From assembly GCA_001829315.1 (NCBI GenBank), contig MIAY01000003.1, forward strand, positions 99,800 to 163,799: a DNA stretch of 64,000 bases. Direction: 5' to 3'. This stretch comes from Spirochaetes bacterium GWE1_32_154. GTDB taxonomy: Bacteria > Spirochaetota > GWE2-31-10. Made by a program: the position numbers and the translations under genes. Below, piece after piece: positions 47,310 to 56,179 of the stretch. The notes under the pieces were generated by a model. That model was not told the origin of the DNA. It worked only from the letters and a program-made list of their open reading frames with translations, and searched no databases. Each line of letters opens with the position of its first letter. The first letter of the stretch is position 1.

Positions 47310-49148
47310 ATGTTTAACAAAAAAAATAATTCTTCCGTTGACAGTGCAATTCTTGATTTGTTATTAGAAAGCAGGCATCAGATACTTGTTGTTTTATCTG
47401 CTGACAAAAAGATTATAAAAGTAAATAATGCGTTTAAAGAATTCATCCTCAGACAAAGTGGTAAAGAAATATCTGAAGGTGATGATTTTCTTCATTATTT
47501 ATCAAATAATAAGGCATCTTTTTACTCAGAACTTATTGATAAAGCTGTTAAGACAGGCAACCAGCTTGTTTTTGAGACTCAATTTGACAGTACATCCGAT
47601 GATGAATATTTCCAGGTTGTTCTAGACCCTGTAAAATCAAATAATGGTGAAGTAGAACATATTATAATATTCTCGTATGATATTAGTGATTTACGAAATG
47701 CTAAAAAAAGATTGTATGAAGAAAGGGAACGACTATCAGTTACTTTAAAGAGTATTGGAGATGGTGTTATTGTTACTGATTTAGAAAATAAAATTGTCTA
47801 CTATAACGATGCTGCATCTGAAATTACAGGGTATGATGATACCGAGGTTATATCAAAATATTGTAATGAAATTTTAAAAACTAATGATGCCTTGGCAAAC
47901 AATATTCCTACTACGACTCAGATAAAACGTAAAGATAATAGCATTATTAATATTGAATATAATAAAAATAGTATTAAAAACAACAGCGGATATGAAATCG
48001 GCACAATTTTTGTTTTTAAAGATATTACCGATCGATTGAAAATTGAAGAAGAGATTATTAAAAATTCAAAACTTGACTCATTAAGTCTTCTAGCCGGAGG
48101 ACTTGCTCATGATTATAATAATTTATTAACAGCCATACTCGGGAATATTACCCTTTGTAAAATCTTCACCGAAGATACCAATTTACTTGAAAATTTAGAT
48201 CAGGCGGAACAAGCCGCATTAAAAGCGTCAGAGTTAACCCAGAAACTCATCACATTTTCTAAAGGCGGAGAACCTGTTAAATCAATTTTTAACCTTAAAG
48301 TTTTTCTTGAGGAATCAATACATTTTTGCCTTCTTGGCTCAAATGTTAAAGTGGAATTTGATATTTGCGAAACAGTCGGTGATTTCTCAGGTGATAAAAA
48401 CCAATTAGGTCAGGCAATAAATAACATTGTGATTAATTCTAAACAATCGATGCCTGAAGGCGGAACTATTTTTGTTTCGGCAAAAAGAAAAGATGAAATA
48501 TCAGAACACTCAATCATTATTGAAATTTCAGACGAAGGACAGGGTATCAATGAAAAAATACTTTCGCGAATCTTTGACCCCTATTTTACAACCAAAACCA
48601 ATTCACTCGGGCTTGGTTTATCAGCAGCATATTCAATTATAAAAAGACACAATGGCACTATTTATGCATCAAACGGACCTGACAAAGGAGCAACAATTTC
48701 CATTTCGCTTCCATTTACTGGCAGTCCCCAAACAGCAAAACCCGTTGAATCATCAAATAAAAAGAATAAAACACTATTACACATACTTATAATGGATGAT
48801 GAAAAAATTATTAGAGATACCCTTTCTGGTATGTTAAAGAAATTAGGATGCCAGGTTACAGCAACGGAAAATGGTGTAGAAACGATTGAGAAATACAAGG
48901 AAATGATGAATTCAGAGAACCCATTTGACCTTGTTATGTTAGATCTTACCATTCCCGGAGGAATGGGCGGAAAACAGACTATTGCTAATTTACTTGAGAT
49001 TGATTCAAAGGTTAAGGCAATCGTAACAAGCGGATATTATGATGACCCTGTTATTGCATTATATGACAGGTACGGGTTTTCAGATGTTCTAAAAAAACCA
49101 TATACTTTTGAAGAATTATCAAGACTGATACAAAAATATAGATACTGA
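47310..49148 (+). CDS. PAS hybrid sensor histidine kinase with receiver
   Basis: A 612-aa soluble protein: two PAS-like modules (about 10-120 and 130-245), HisKA (LLAGGLAHDYNNLL, His267), HATPase (ISDEGQGINEKILSRIFDPY, LGLGLSAAYSII) and a C-terminal receiver (about 490-610, VMLDLTIPGGMGGK, phospho-Asp 545). The layout resembles the PocR kinase without the PocR part, so the two are probably paralogues. The ATG at 47310 (AGAGG upstream) avoids overlap with the divergent VWA gene. Its TGA stop is the first bases of a modular repeat. Confidence 0.92.
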   Translation: MFNKKNNSSVDSAILDLLLESRHQILVVLSADKKIIKVNNAFKEFILRQSGKEISEGDDFLHYLSNNKASFYSELIDKAVKTGNQLVFETQFDSTSDDEYFQVVLDPVKSNNGEVEHIIIFSYDISDLRNAKKRLYEERERLSVTLKSIGDGVIVTDLENKIVYYNDAASEITGYDDTEVISKYCNEILKTNDALANNIPTTTQIKRKDNSIINIEYNKNSIKNNSGYEIGTIFVFKDITDRLKIEEEIIKNSKLDSLSLLAGGLAHDYNNLLTAILGNITLCKIFTEDTNLLENLDQAEQAALKASELTQKLITFSKGGEPVKSIFNLKVFLEESIHFCLLGSNVKVEFDICETVGDFSGDKNQLGQAINNIVINSKQSMPEGGTIFVSAKRKDEISEHSIIIEISDEGQGINEKILSRIFDPYFTTKTNSLGLGLSAAYSIIKRHNGTIYASNGPDKGATISISLPFTGSPQTAKPVESSNKKNKTLLHILIMDDEKIIRDTLSGMLKKLGCQVTATENGVETIEKYKEMMNSENPFDLVMLDLTIPGGMGGKQTIANLLEIDSKVKAIVTSGYYDDPVIALYDRYGFSDVLKKPYTFEELSRLIQKYRY

Positions 49149-49358
49149 GCTTCTTGCAAAAATACTCTTTTTATTTCGAACTTTTGCAAGAAGCTACTCT
49201 GGTGCATGCCCGAGCAGTATCGATTTTTGGTACCCCAAAATATCGCGACTCATTACGATCAGGTACAGTTTTCGGTACCCCGAAACACTGCGTAATGCGA
49301 TTATATCGCATATGGCGGAAGCAAAAAAAATGTACTCATTATTTTTGTAAAAGCCTCT
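49147..49358 (+). repeat. Modular inverted repeat, copy 3 (full, with two insert modules)
   Basis: Same outer hairpins as copies 1 and 2. The core has GCATGCCCGAGCAGTA, then two copies of a GGTACCCC-centred palindrome (near 49220 and 49270, with CGATTTTTGGTACCCCAAAA and TTTCGGTACCCCGAAA), then GCGATTATATCGC and TATGGCGGAAGC. It begins inside the stop codon of the upstream kinase gene. Confidence 0.92.
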
Positions 49359-49419
49359 ACTGATTTGTAATTTTATGATATAACACATCTATCACATCAA
49401 TTGTATACTGGAAAAACCA

Positions 49420-50271
49420 TTGCAGTTTCGTTTTAAAAAAATATATATTGAAATAACTAATACATGTAATCTTTCATGTCCTTTTTGCAGTCGCAGTAAT
49501 CGGCCAATCAATGAATTATCAATTGAGAATGTTAAGGAAATACTTCATAAAATCAAAGGTTACACTGAATATATTTATCTCCACATAAAAGGAGAACCGC
49601 TTACCCATTCAAATATTGAAGAAATTATTCAAATTGCACATTCCATGGGATTCAGCATCAATGTCACAACAAACGGGACATTGCTTTCAACATTCAATAA
49701 TGTTCAATCATGGCCAGTCAGACAATGGAATATTTCACTTCATGCTTACGAATATTGCACAACATACAACATTGAGCTACTAATGGAAACTGTAAAAAAA
49801 ATCCACGATGCAGGTGATGTATTAATCGCATTCAGATTATGGACACAATCAGACGATCAGAATAAAACCTCATTTGATGATGAAACTATACAAAAAATTG
49901 CAAAAGCATTTGAAATCAATGTTGAAGATTGTTTTGGTTCAAGCCATTTAAAAATTAAAAAAAGACTCTATTTAAACCGCGATATTGAATTTGAATGGCC
50001 ATCGTTACAAGGGAAAATCATTTCAAAACATGGAAGTTGTCACGGATTAAAAACGCATATCGGCATACTATCAGACGGTACTGTTGTTCCCTGCTGTTTA
50101 GACGGTGAAGGAGTAATTAACCTTGGAAACATTTTTAATAACACGCTTGAAGAAATAATCACAGATACAAGAGCAAACACCTATTTAACAGAACTTGCAT
50201 CGTATAGATTATCAGAAGATTTATGTAAAAGGTGCGAATACAGAAGCCGGTTTTATTCAGGCCACCTGTAG
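49420..50271 (+). CDS. Radical SAM protein with SPASM-like C-terminus
   Basis: A 283-aa protein with the cluster motif CNLSCPFC (near 16-23), HIKGEPLTH (SAM-contacting GEP) and NVTTNGTLL. The C-terminal part has CHGLKTHIGILSDGTVVPCC, LGNIFNNTLEEI and CKRCEYR, matching SPASM auxiliary-cluster spacing. Such enzymes modify peptides or carry out other radical reactions. No precursor peptide is adjacent; the nearest GG-leader peptide is 6 kb away on the other strand. The start is TTG at 49420 with a weak GGA upstream. It ends 3 bp from the stop of the convergent binding-protein gene. Confidence 0.87.
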   Translation: MQFRFKKIYIEITNTCNLSCPFCSRSNRPINELSIENVKEILHKIKGYTEYIYLHIKGEPLTHSNIEEIIQIAHSMGFSINVTTNGTLLSTFNNVQSWPVRQWNISLHAYEYCTTYNIELLMETVKKIHDAGDVLIAFRLWTQSDDQNKTSFDDETIQKIAKAFEINVEDCFGSSHLKIKKRLYLNRDIEFEWPSLQGKIISKHGSCHGLKTHIGILSDGTVVPCCLDGEGVINLGNIFNNTLEEIITDTRANTYLTELASYRLSEDLCKRCEYRSRFYSGHL

Positions 50272-50274
50272 TAA

Positions 50275-51045
50275 CTACTTGCTGTATTTTTCAGCAATCA
50301 TTTTCAGCGTCCCGTCTTTTTTCATCTGCTTCAGAACCCGGTCATAACGGGGAATTATTTTCATTAAATCAGGATAATCAGAATTCTTGACAAATGTATT
50401 GTAATACGGCTCGGATTTTACCGGTTTTGGTAAATAACTTATTTTATTACGATACCCGTCTTTTTCTGCAACATACAATGTAGTTGATGTGCTTAATGGG
50501 ACCGCATCTATTCGATAGTTAAGAAGCTTTGGTATTTGTAAACTATCCTGAACAACTTCATCAATAATAAATAAATTTCGTGAAATGGCATCTAAAAATC
50601 CATCTGAATAAGACTGCCCTTTTGTAAACCCGATTCTTAAACCTTTTAAATCTTTATATGAATTAAATGTATATTTACCTTCATCTTCTTTTCGTATAAA
50701 AAAATTCCATTCAATATTAACATGAGACTCAGAAGGATATATTAAATATTTTAACCGCTCTTTTTTAAATGAATAGGTAAAAACCATGTCATAATATGGT
50801 CTGACATCCTGCCAGCCATGTTCTAAACGGGTTGAGGATTCTTCAAGAAGCACAGTATAGGAAATGCCGAGTTTCTTCATGATATAATCAATTACTTCTA
50901 CATCAAACCCTGTATACTTTTGCGTTGCTTCATTAAACCATCTGCTTTGTTCAGATTTTTTACCGCCAATTATTAAATCACGAGCGTTAAGTCGGGAGAA
51001 TATCATATTATTCAGCATTATCATTACAATTAGAATAATTTTCAT
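50275..51045 (-). CDS. Family 3 extracellular solute-binding protein
   Basis: A 256-aa protein with a signal peptide (about 1-21) and the type 3 binding fold (YTGFDVEVIDYIMKKLG, DMVFTYSFKKERLKYLIYP, LKGLRIGFTKGQSY, MKKDGTLKMIAEKYS). The family binds amino acids or related compounds in the periplasm. No permease or ATPase gene is next to it, so it may act as a sensor subunit or share a distant transporter. GGAGG precedes the ATG. Confidence 0.85.
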   Translation of the reverse strand: MKIILIVMIMLNNMIFSRLNARDLIIGGKKSEQSRWFNEATQKYTGFDVEVIDYIMKKLGISYTVLLEESSTRLEHGWQDVRPYYDMVFTYSFKKERLKYLIYPSESHVNIEWNFFIRKEDEGKYTFNSYKDLKGLRIGFTKGQSYSDGFLDAISRNLFIIDEVVQDSLQIPKLLNYRIDAVPLSTSTTLYVAEKDGYRNKISYLPKPVKSEPYYNTFVKNSDYPDLMKIIPRYDRVLKQMKKDGTLKMIAEKYSK

Positions 51046-51077
51046 ACGACCTCCGATGTGGACTTGTTCACCTTAAC

Positions 51078-51566
51078 TCATTTGAACTTCTTTTTCAGTT
51101 CACGAATAACACAGGACGGAACTTTTGATGTGATCTCACCACCCATTTTTACAATATCTTTTACGAGTGTACTTCGTAAATAAAAATATTTCTGATCGGT
51201 TAATATAAATATCGTTTCTACATTATTGTTTAGTTCACGATTAGTCATTGCCATTTCAAACTCATAATCAAAATCAACAAGAGGACGAATTCCTCTGATT
51301 ATCACACCAATTTCATTTTTTCTACAGTAATCAACTAAAAGCCCTTCAAAACTGTCAACTTTAATACGACCGGAAAGCCCCCACTCATTAATTGATTCGT
51401 TAATCATCGCAATTCGTTCATCTAAAGAAAAAAATGTCTGTTTTGAGGGATTCCTTGCCAACAACACAGTAATTTCACCAAATATATTTAATGCTCTTTT
51501 CATAATATCAAGATGGCCGTTCGTTAACGGATCAAAAGTTCCGGGATATACCGCTTTTCTATGCAC
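51078..51566 (-). CDS. coaD: Phosphopantetheine adenylyltransferase
   Basis: A 162-aa protein with AVYPGTFDPLTNGHLDIMKR (the HxGH-type nucleotidyltransferase motif is TNGH), RGIRPLVDFDYEFEMAMTNR and SSTLVKDI-type late block (RSTLVKDIVKMGG). It makes dephospho-CoA from phosphopantetheine. I prefer the GTG at 51566, with AAGGA seven bases upstream and the family's usual short N-terminus. An ATG at 51581 is in frame but has no RBS. Confidence 0.94.
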   Translation of the reverse strand: MHRKAVYPGTFDPLTNGHLDIMKRALNIFGEITVLLARNPSKQTFFSLDERIAMINESINEWGLSGRIKVDSFEGLLVDYCRKNEIGVIIRGIRPLVDFDYEFEMAMTNRELNNNVETIFILTDQKYFYLRSTLVKDIVKMGGEITSKVPSCVIRELKKKFK

Positions 51567-51682
51567 TTTATTGTCCTTCATTGGATATATAATATAGGTA
51601 ACTCCAGTATATCAATAATTATAATAAAAATCAACCTGATCAAAAAGTTATAATTTAGAGGCTCTTTAAAATGCTAATAATC

Positions 51683-52498
51683 TCATGGTAAATTAAATGA
51701 CCTCTTATTTGCATAACAATATACACAATTATGATGGCATTCCCGATAATCACCAATGTCTATACTTTCATAACAACCGCAACCGTTATAAACCGGACGA
51801 ACTTTTACATTCAATTTTTTACCTGTTATTGTAGTTATTGTTTCACGATCTATACAGTGTGACTGATTTAGAATCATAGATTGATTAAAAAGTGGCGTAC
51901 ATGAATATACTATCTGGCCTGATTTATTTGCAATCTCTTTAATCTTAATGCAAAAATCAATTAATTCATCATCAGATAGCGGTTTTGGCTGAAATTCATT
52001 ACTCAAACCTCTAAGTCTTTTGATAACAAATGGATATTCCTGAAGCAGGTTTATAATAACCCGGTTAACATTTTTTTCAAATTGTTCACATAACCGCGCA
52101 AAATTTTTGAGGTGAAATGAAATGTCTGTTGTTTCGGAGATATAAATCGGATCATAACGCCAATAAACAGTATATCGTTCAGACAAATCAATGCAGTTTG
52201 AAACAATTTCAGATACGGGATGTTTCAACTGCTCCAACTCACAAGGATAGTTATTAACCGTATAATTCAGGTAAAATTTATAATTATTGGCATCAAGATA
52301 ATCAAGTACATCGATAAAATTTGTATAATCTTTAGACCAGAATACAAATGCATCAATATTTTCATGGTTAATGATAATTTTTCGAAAAGTTTTACTAACC
52401 GGATTAAAAACATTAAAATATCCCGACTGAAGCGAATTAACAAAATAATCCTTATAAAAAGCCGGGATATCAGTTCTTCTTGAACACGAAATAATCAC
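51683..52498 (-). CDS. DUF1848 family protein
   Basis: A 271-aa protein beginning IISCSRRTDIPAFYKDYF, the diagnostic start of DUF1848. There is a Cys cluster at the C-terminus (CHHNCVYCYAN, CxxxCxxC) plus GCGCY, consistent with a metal or Fe-S site. Function is not established for the family. The start is GTG at 52498, overlapping the CmpB-like stop by a few bases (ATGTAGTGTG), so it is probably translationally coupled. The longer ORF to 52621 lies within the neighbour. Confidence 0.85.
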   Translation of the reverse strand: MIISCSRRTDIPAFYKDYFVNSLQSGYFNVFNPVSKTFRKIIINHENIDAFVFWSKDYTNFIDVLDYLDANNYKFYLNYTVNNYPCELEQLKHPVSEIVSNCIDLSERYTVYWRYDPIYISETTDISFHLKNFARLCEQFEKNVNRVIINLLQEYPFVIKRLRGLSNEFQPKPLSDDELIDFCIKIKEIANKSGQIVYSCTPLFNQSMILNQSHCIDRETITTITGKKLNVKVRPVYNGCGCYESIDIGDYRECHHNCVYCYANKRSFNLP

Positions 52499-52499
52499 A

Positions 52500-53054
52500 C
52501 TACATTTTCGCTCTAATAGAATCCATATTAACAGATTTAAAATTAAATAACTTTTTATACATTGAAAATAATGAATATGGAGTTCCAGCATCATATAACA
52601 ATGACCGCACAAGATCATCAAACCAGAATGCTAAAGGACAAATGAAAAACCATAATATTGAACGGGCTAAAGCAATCTGACCAAGAAAATTAAACGGATA
52701 CTTCGAGTAATCCCATATATTGAATTTAAAAATTAAATTTAATATTATACCGGATATTAATTCAACAAGTGTTATAATTACCGCTCCTAATAATGATTGA
52801 AAAAACAAATTAAATCGTGATGATATAAAGTTTATTTCATTCAAACGACCAAGTATAACTCCAATAAGTCCGCCGATTATTGACATATATAAACTTGAAA
52901 ACCCGATTGTACTGGCATATTTCGTACCGTACTTACTTACCGTTTCACCGAATAGTGCGGTAAATGCCACTTCTATAAATGCATAGATTATTCCTGTCAT
53001 TATAAACAATAAAATATCCGGTGCAATTTTGATTTTTGTATCTGCTTTTCTCAT
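52500..53054 (-). CDS. CmpB-like (DUF1113) membrane protein
   Basis: A 184-aa protein with four or five membrane helices. The block ELISGIILNLIFKFNIWDYS followed by KYPFNFLGQIAL matches the conserved ExxxG...WDYSxxPxNxxGxI signature of the 'putative ABC transporter permease' family (PF06541). No ATPase is adjacent, so transport is not supported. It is followed by the coupled DUF1848 gene. RBS AAGGAAG. Confidence 0.8.
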   Translation of the reverse strand: MRKADTKIKIAPDILLFIMTGIIYAFIEVAFTALFGETVSKYGTKYASTIGFSSLYMSIIGGLIGVILGRLNEINFISSRFNLFFQSLLGAVIITLVELISGIILNLIFKFNIWDYSKYPFNFLGQIALARSILWFFICPLAFWFDDLVRSLLYDAGTPYSLFSMYKKLFNFKSVNMDSIRAKM

Positions 53055-53120
53055 TGTACTTCCTTTTTTTTTATCACATACATTACTTACTGATAAAGAG
53101 CTTGCAAAAACTCCCGGGTA

Positions 53121-53154
53121 AATAAATTAATGAGTGTTTACTCATTAATTTATT
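53121..53154. promoter_or_regulatory. Perfect 15-bp palindrome, TetR-operator-like
   Basis: AATAAATTAATGAGT, a 4-base centre and ACTCATTAATTTATT form a perfect inverted repeat upstream of the CmpB-like gene. Its core (ATTAATGAGT...ACTCATTAAT) recurs at 63424 upstream of the peptide exporter. It could be an operator or a hairpin; there is no T-run. Confidence 0.5.
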
Positions 53155-53205
53155 ATTACTTTTTTTCAATATAGTCAATAACATCCTGATTAAGAAAATA
53201 ATGCT

Positions 53206-54279
53206 CTATTGAATATAATTAGAACCGGGACCGGTAAGATTCCATTTTTTTCTATCAGTATTTATGAAACTTGAAGATTTCCCATCAGCATAGTCAAAAG
53301 AATAAGAAACTTCCTCATAAAAGCTCTCAGCTTTATCATTATCGTATAACTTGTATTCAAATAGATTAATTATAGCATTATTTCCATTATAATGAGTTTC
53401 ATTTATCATAAACCCGTCATCATACAAATAAGTCCTTAATGACTGAAGTCTCCCTGTTGAATAATAAGATCTTGAAATTTTATCTCCATCATTATTAAAT
53501 CTATATTGTATTATGTCCATTAAATCACCTGATGAATCAAAACTCTGTTGTAAATAATGCATATTCGAATTGAGAGAATTCCATGAAAACTGATAGGTAA
53601 CCTCGCTTTCATAATCGGTATATTCCATTTCATCTGCATCTGGATCTGTAATGTCATGAGTAACTTTGAAATATTTTATTTCCTTCACATATCTGCCGGG
53701 AATATCCGGATCATAGCTGCACGTATATTTTTCTATCATATTTTTTTGTGCTTCATCACTATAATACGTCTCTGTCTGATAATACTTTCCCGATGTATCA
53801 TACGTTGAAACTCTTGATTCTATAACAGTCCCATCCCCATCCTTTAATATATATGTAACATATTTTCCGGCTTGATTATAGGTTGCGTCATAAAAAAGTA
53901 CCGCATTATTCAATTTATCAATAATCTCACCTCTGGTAATACTGTCAGAAGTTCCATCAAAGGTATAAACATACTTCCCCATATATGAATCATCTGATGT
54001 TGTTTCAGAATTATAAGATAATACAAGGTTATTTCTTCCCTGATTATCATATTTATATTCACAATATTCACTTAAACTTCCATCTCCCGAATAACTTTTT
54101 GAATAAACCGGACCATTATCATCGTATTGCTCAACATATCTTGTTATTAACGTTTTAGTAAATACATTCAAATCCGGTTGTTCAACTAGGGTAGTAATAA
54201 ACTGAGTTTCAGGTTTTTCAGGCTGACAGCTTATTAAAATCAGTAACGGTATTAAAAAATATAATTGTTTTGTTATCAT
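53206..54279 (-). CDS. YD-repeat-like lipoprotein
   Basis: A 357-aa protein with a lipobox (LLILISC, Cys18). The body repeats short strands of the type YKYDNQGRNN, YVYTFDG, YNQAGKYVTY, RFNNDGDKISRSYYSTGRL, similar to RHS/YD repeats that wind into a beta shell, though much shorter than a full RHS cage. It lies 46 bp after another secreted-protein gene on the same strand. Function unknown. Confidence 0.7.
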   Translation of the reverse strand: MITKQLYFLIPLLILISCQPEKPETQFITTLVEQPDLNVFTKTLITRYVEQYDDNGPVYSKSYSGDGSLSEYCEYKYDNQGRNNLVLSYNSETTSDDSYMGKYVYTFDGTSDSITRGEIIDKLNNAVLFYDATYNQAGKYVTYILKDGDGTVIESRVSTYDTSGKYYQTETYYSDEAQKNMIEKYTCSYDPDIPGRYVKEIKYFKVTHDITDPDADEMEYTDYESEVTYQFSWNSLNSNMHYLQQSFDSSGDLMDIIQYRFNNDGDKISRSYYSTGRLQSLRTYLYDDGFMINETHYNGNNAIINLFEYKLYDNDKAESFYEEVSYSFDYADGKSSSFINTDRKKWNLTGPGSNYIQ

Positions 54280-54325
54280 TGTGTACCTCTTTTATAAAAG
54301 TATTCATTCTTAGCTTCCATGAAAA

Positions 54326-55591
54326 TCAAAACCGTGCCATAAATTCCGGAGTTTTTATACTATCAGTTTCATTTCCGGGTACATTTCGGCTTCCACCACT
54401 GGTTTCTATTCTATATAAAGGATATTTTTTCTCATAAATTGTTCCGCCCCATTTTCCATCAAAAATCGAGCCTGTGACCTCTGTAAAAACACCCAACTCA
54501 ATAGAACCTTCATATTCCCAGCCTGAGGTTAGCGATTTTGTTTTAGAAACATAATCAACCCAGCCTTTAATCATACCAAATAAATCAATATAAGGACCGG
54601 CACCTGCATCAGCCTTAATAATCGAAAAACCAAAAAGTTCAACAAAAAGACCGAGATAGACTTTTTCTGTTATATTAACTTCAGCTTCAAGAGTTACTTC
54701 ATTATTCACATGAAAATCGGTACTTCCATACGATCTTACATTAACCGGCCATGCGACAATAAGCCCGTCAAGTCCGCAGCCTGCACCTGCAGTTCCATTA
54801 ATATTTACAACCAATTTATTCGTTAATGTTACAGTCCCCTCAATAGTTGTATCGGAGAAAAGACCGGCACCGGCTTTTATTCCTGATGGTGTAGCAAGTG
54901 CATATAATGGTTTTTCAACACTTTTTGTTTTCGATGCATTAGCGATAACTTTTAATGTTGAATCTAAATCAAGGTTATAAGTAAAATCACCTTTAATATA
55001 TCCCTGAACATATCTTGTTCTCCACTTCCATACTTTCCACGTACCTCTTCTATCAATATATGTATAAGGAAGCCGCCCTCCGACAGAAACTTTAACATCC
55101 ATTGTTGCTGAACCTGATATATTGGTTGTAACATACTCGCCTGATTTTTTTGTCACATCAAATGTTACTGTTTTTTTGGTACTTGCTCTATCAGATTGAC
55201 TGACCGTTGCCCCCTCCGGTAATGAATCAATCACTAAATTATCTTCAATAGAAAGATCAATTGTTTGAGGAGGAATATCAAAATACTCAAATACTTCCCT
55301 TAATTCAGGTTTCACAGTATCTATTATAACCTCATCACCATTTCTTGTTATATTTGATACCTTTTTTGCGATACCGTCAACATCAACAAATACACTTCCA
55401 ATTTTCAAATCAAGCGGTGAAAGACTAACCAGCTGACCGCTTCTTATATTTTCATTAAGTCCTGTTTCAGAAAAATCAATAACTTCATTCTTAAAATCAA
55501 TAACGGTATCTGAAAAACCATGATTACCAAAAGAAATGAATGAAACAGAAAGAAACATTACTACAAGAGCCTCTTTAATTTTAGTTTTCAT
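54326..55591 (-). CDS. Secreted protein of unknown function
   Basis: A 421-aa protein with a signal peptide (about 1-22). The mature part is beta-rich with Gly/Thr/Val strands (TTIEGTVTLTNKLVVNI, GAGCGLDGLIVAWPV, EAEVNITEKVYLGLFVELFG), which might be an adhesin-like or barrel-like fold. Two aromatic segments near 185-200 (WKVWKWRTRYVQ) stand out. No family recognised. It is 10 bp from the preceding lipoprotein gene and 46 bp before the YD-like gene, so the three form one unit. RBS GAGG. Confidence 0.65.
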   Translation of the reverse strand: MKTKIKEALVVMFLSVSFISFGNHGFSDTVIDFKNEVIDFSETGLNENIRSGQLVSLSPLDLKIGSVFVDVDGIAKKVSNITRNGDEVIIDTVKPELREVFEYFDIPPQTIDLSIEDNLVIDSLPEGATVSQSDRASTKKTVTFDVTKKSGEYVTTNISGSATMDVKVSVGGRLPYTYIDRRGTWKVWKWRTRYVQGYIKGDFTYNLDLDSTLKVIANASKTKSVEKPLYALATPSGIKAGAGLFSDTTIEGTVTLTNKLVVNINGTAGAGCGLDGLIVAWPVNVRSYGSTDFHVNNEVTLEAEVNITEKVYLGLFVELFGFSIIKADAGAGPYIDLFGMIKGWVDYVSKTKSLTSGWEYEGSIELGVFTEVTGSIFDGKWGGTIYEKKYPLYRIETSGGSRNVPGNETDSIKTPEFMARF

Positions 55592-55601
55592 TGTTTGTAC
55601 C

Positions 55602-56069
55602 TCAATTATTTACGCCTTTTGCTACTATGTTACCATTACTGTCTTTTTGAACCATGCCAATAACTTTACCATTTTCATCATAAAAATATTCAATGGTATA
55701 GGTCTGGTTGCTACCTCTTGAATTTGTTATTGTTTTAACGGTTTTGGTAAGTTGATTATTTGCACTACGATTTTTTTCTCTTGAAATAAACATTGTTTCA
55801 GAATTATTTGAAGACATATTTTTTGTAACAGACTGCAATTCTTTAAACTCATTATATGAATAGATCCTTGTATTAACATTATCATATATATTTTTATAAG
55901 AATTACTGACTATTAAATTATCAGAATTAACTTTATGTTCTGTTGTGGTATTACCGCTTCGTATTGTAACTTTAATTGTTTTATTAAGATTTGAACTTTC
56001 AATATTTGGATTTTCAGTGCAGCTTACAATAAATAATATACAAATTAATACAATATAATATTGTTTCAT
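55602..56069 (-). CDS. Lipoprotein with one YD-like motif
   Basis: A 155-aa protein starting MKQYYIVLICILFIVSC (lipobox, Cys17), then Ser/Asn/Thr-rich strands and a C-terminal TIEYFYDENGKVIGMVQKD, a YD-like unit that also occurs as repeats in the protein encoded at 53206. AAGGAG precedes the ATG at 56069; the longer ORF to 56138 lacks an RBS. It lies 110 bp downstream of the double-glycine peptide gene on the same strand. Confidence 0.7.
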   Translation of the reverse strand: MKQYYIVLICILFIVSCTENPNIESSNLNKTIKVTIRSGNTTTEHKVNSDNLIVSNSYKNIYDNVNTRIYSYNEFKELQSVTKNMSSNNSETMFISREKNRSANNQLTKTVKTITNSRGSNQTYTIEYFYDENGKVIGMVQKDSNGNIVAKGVNN

Positions 56070-56099
56070 TATGAACTCCTTTGAAAGATTTGATATAAT

Positions 56100-56160
56100 A
56101 ATTTTTCTTGCAAAAGGCCCTCTGATAGTATGGAGCAAAGATAAATGTAAAGAGCCTCGC
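56100..56160. repeat. Decayed traces of the modular repeat
   Basis: TCTTGCAAAAGGCCCTCT (56105-56122) and AGAGCCTCGCA (56150-56160) resemble the two arms of the repeat's first hairpin, facing each other. They lie between the peptide gene and the next lipoprotein gene. Similar traces are at 53094-53110 and 51657-51666. Confidence 0.5.
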
Positions 56161-56179
56161 AGTGAACGGTTTACATCAA

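Noticed and set aside
49194..49388. Short ORFs on both strands in repeat copy 3
   Set aside because: They are produced by the palindromic repeat and match the same segments in other copies, with no RBS.
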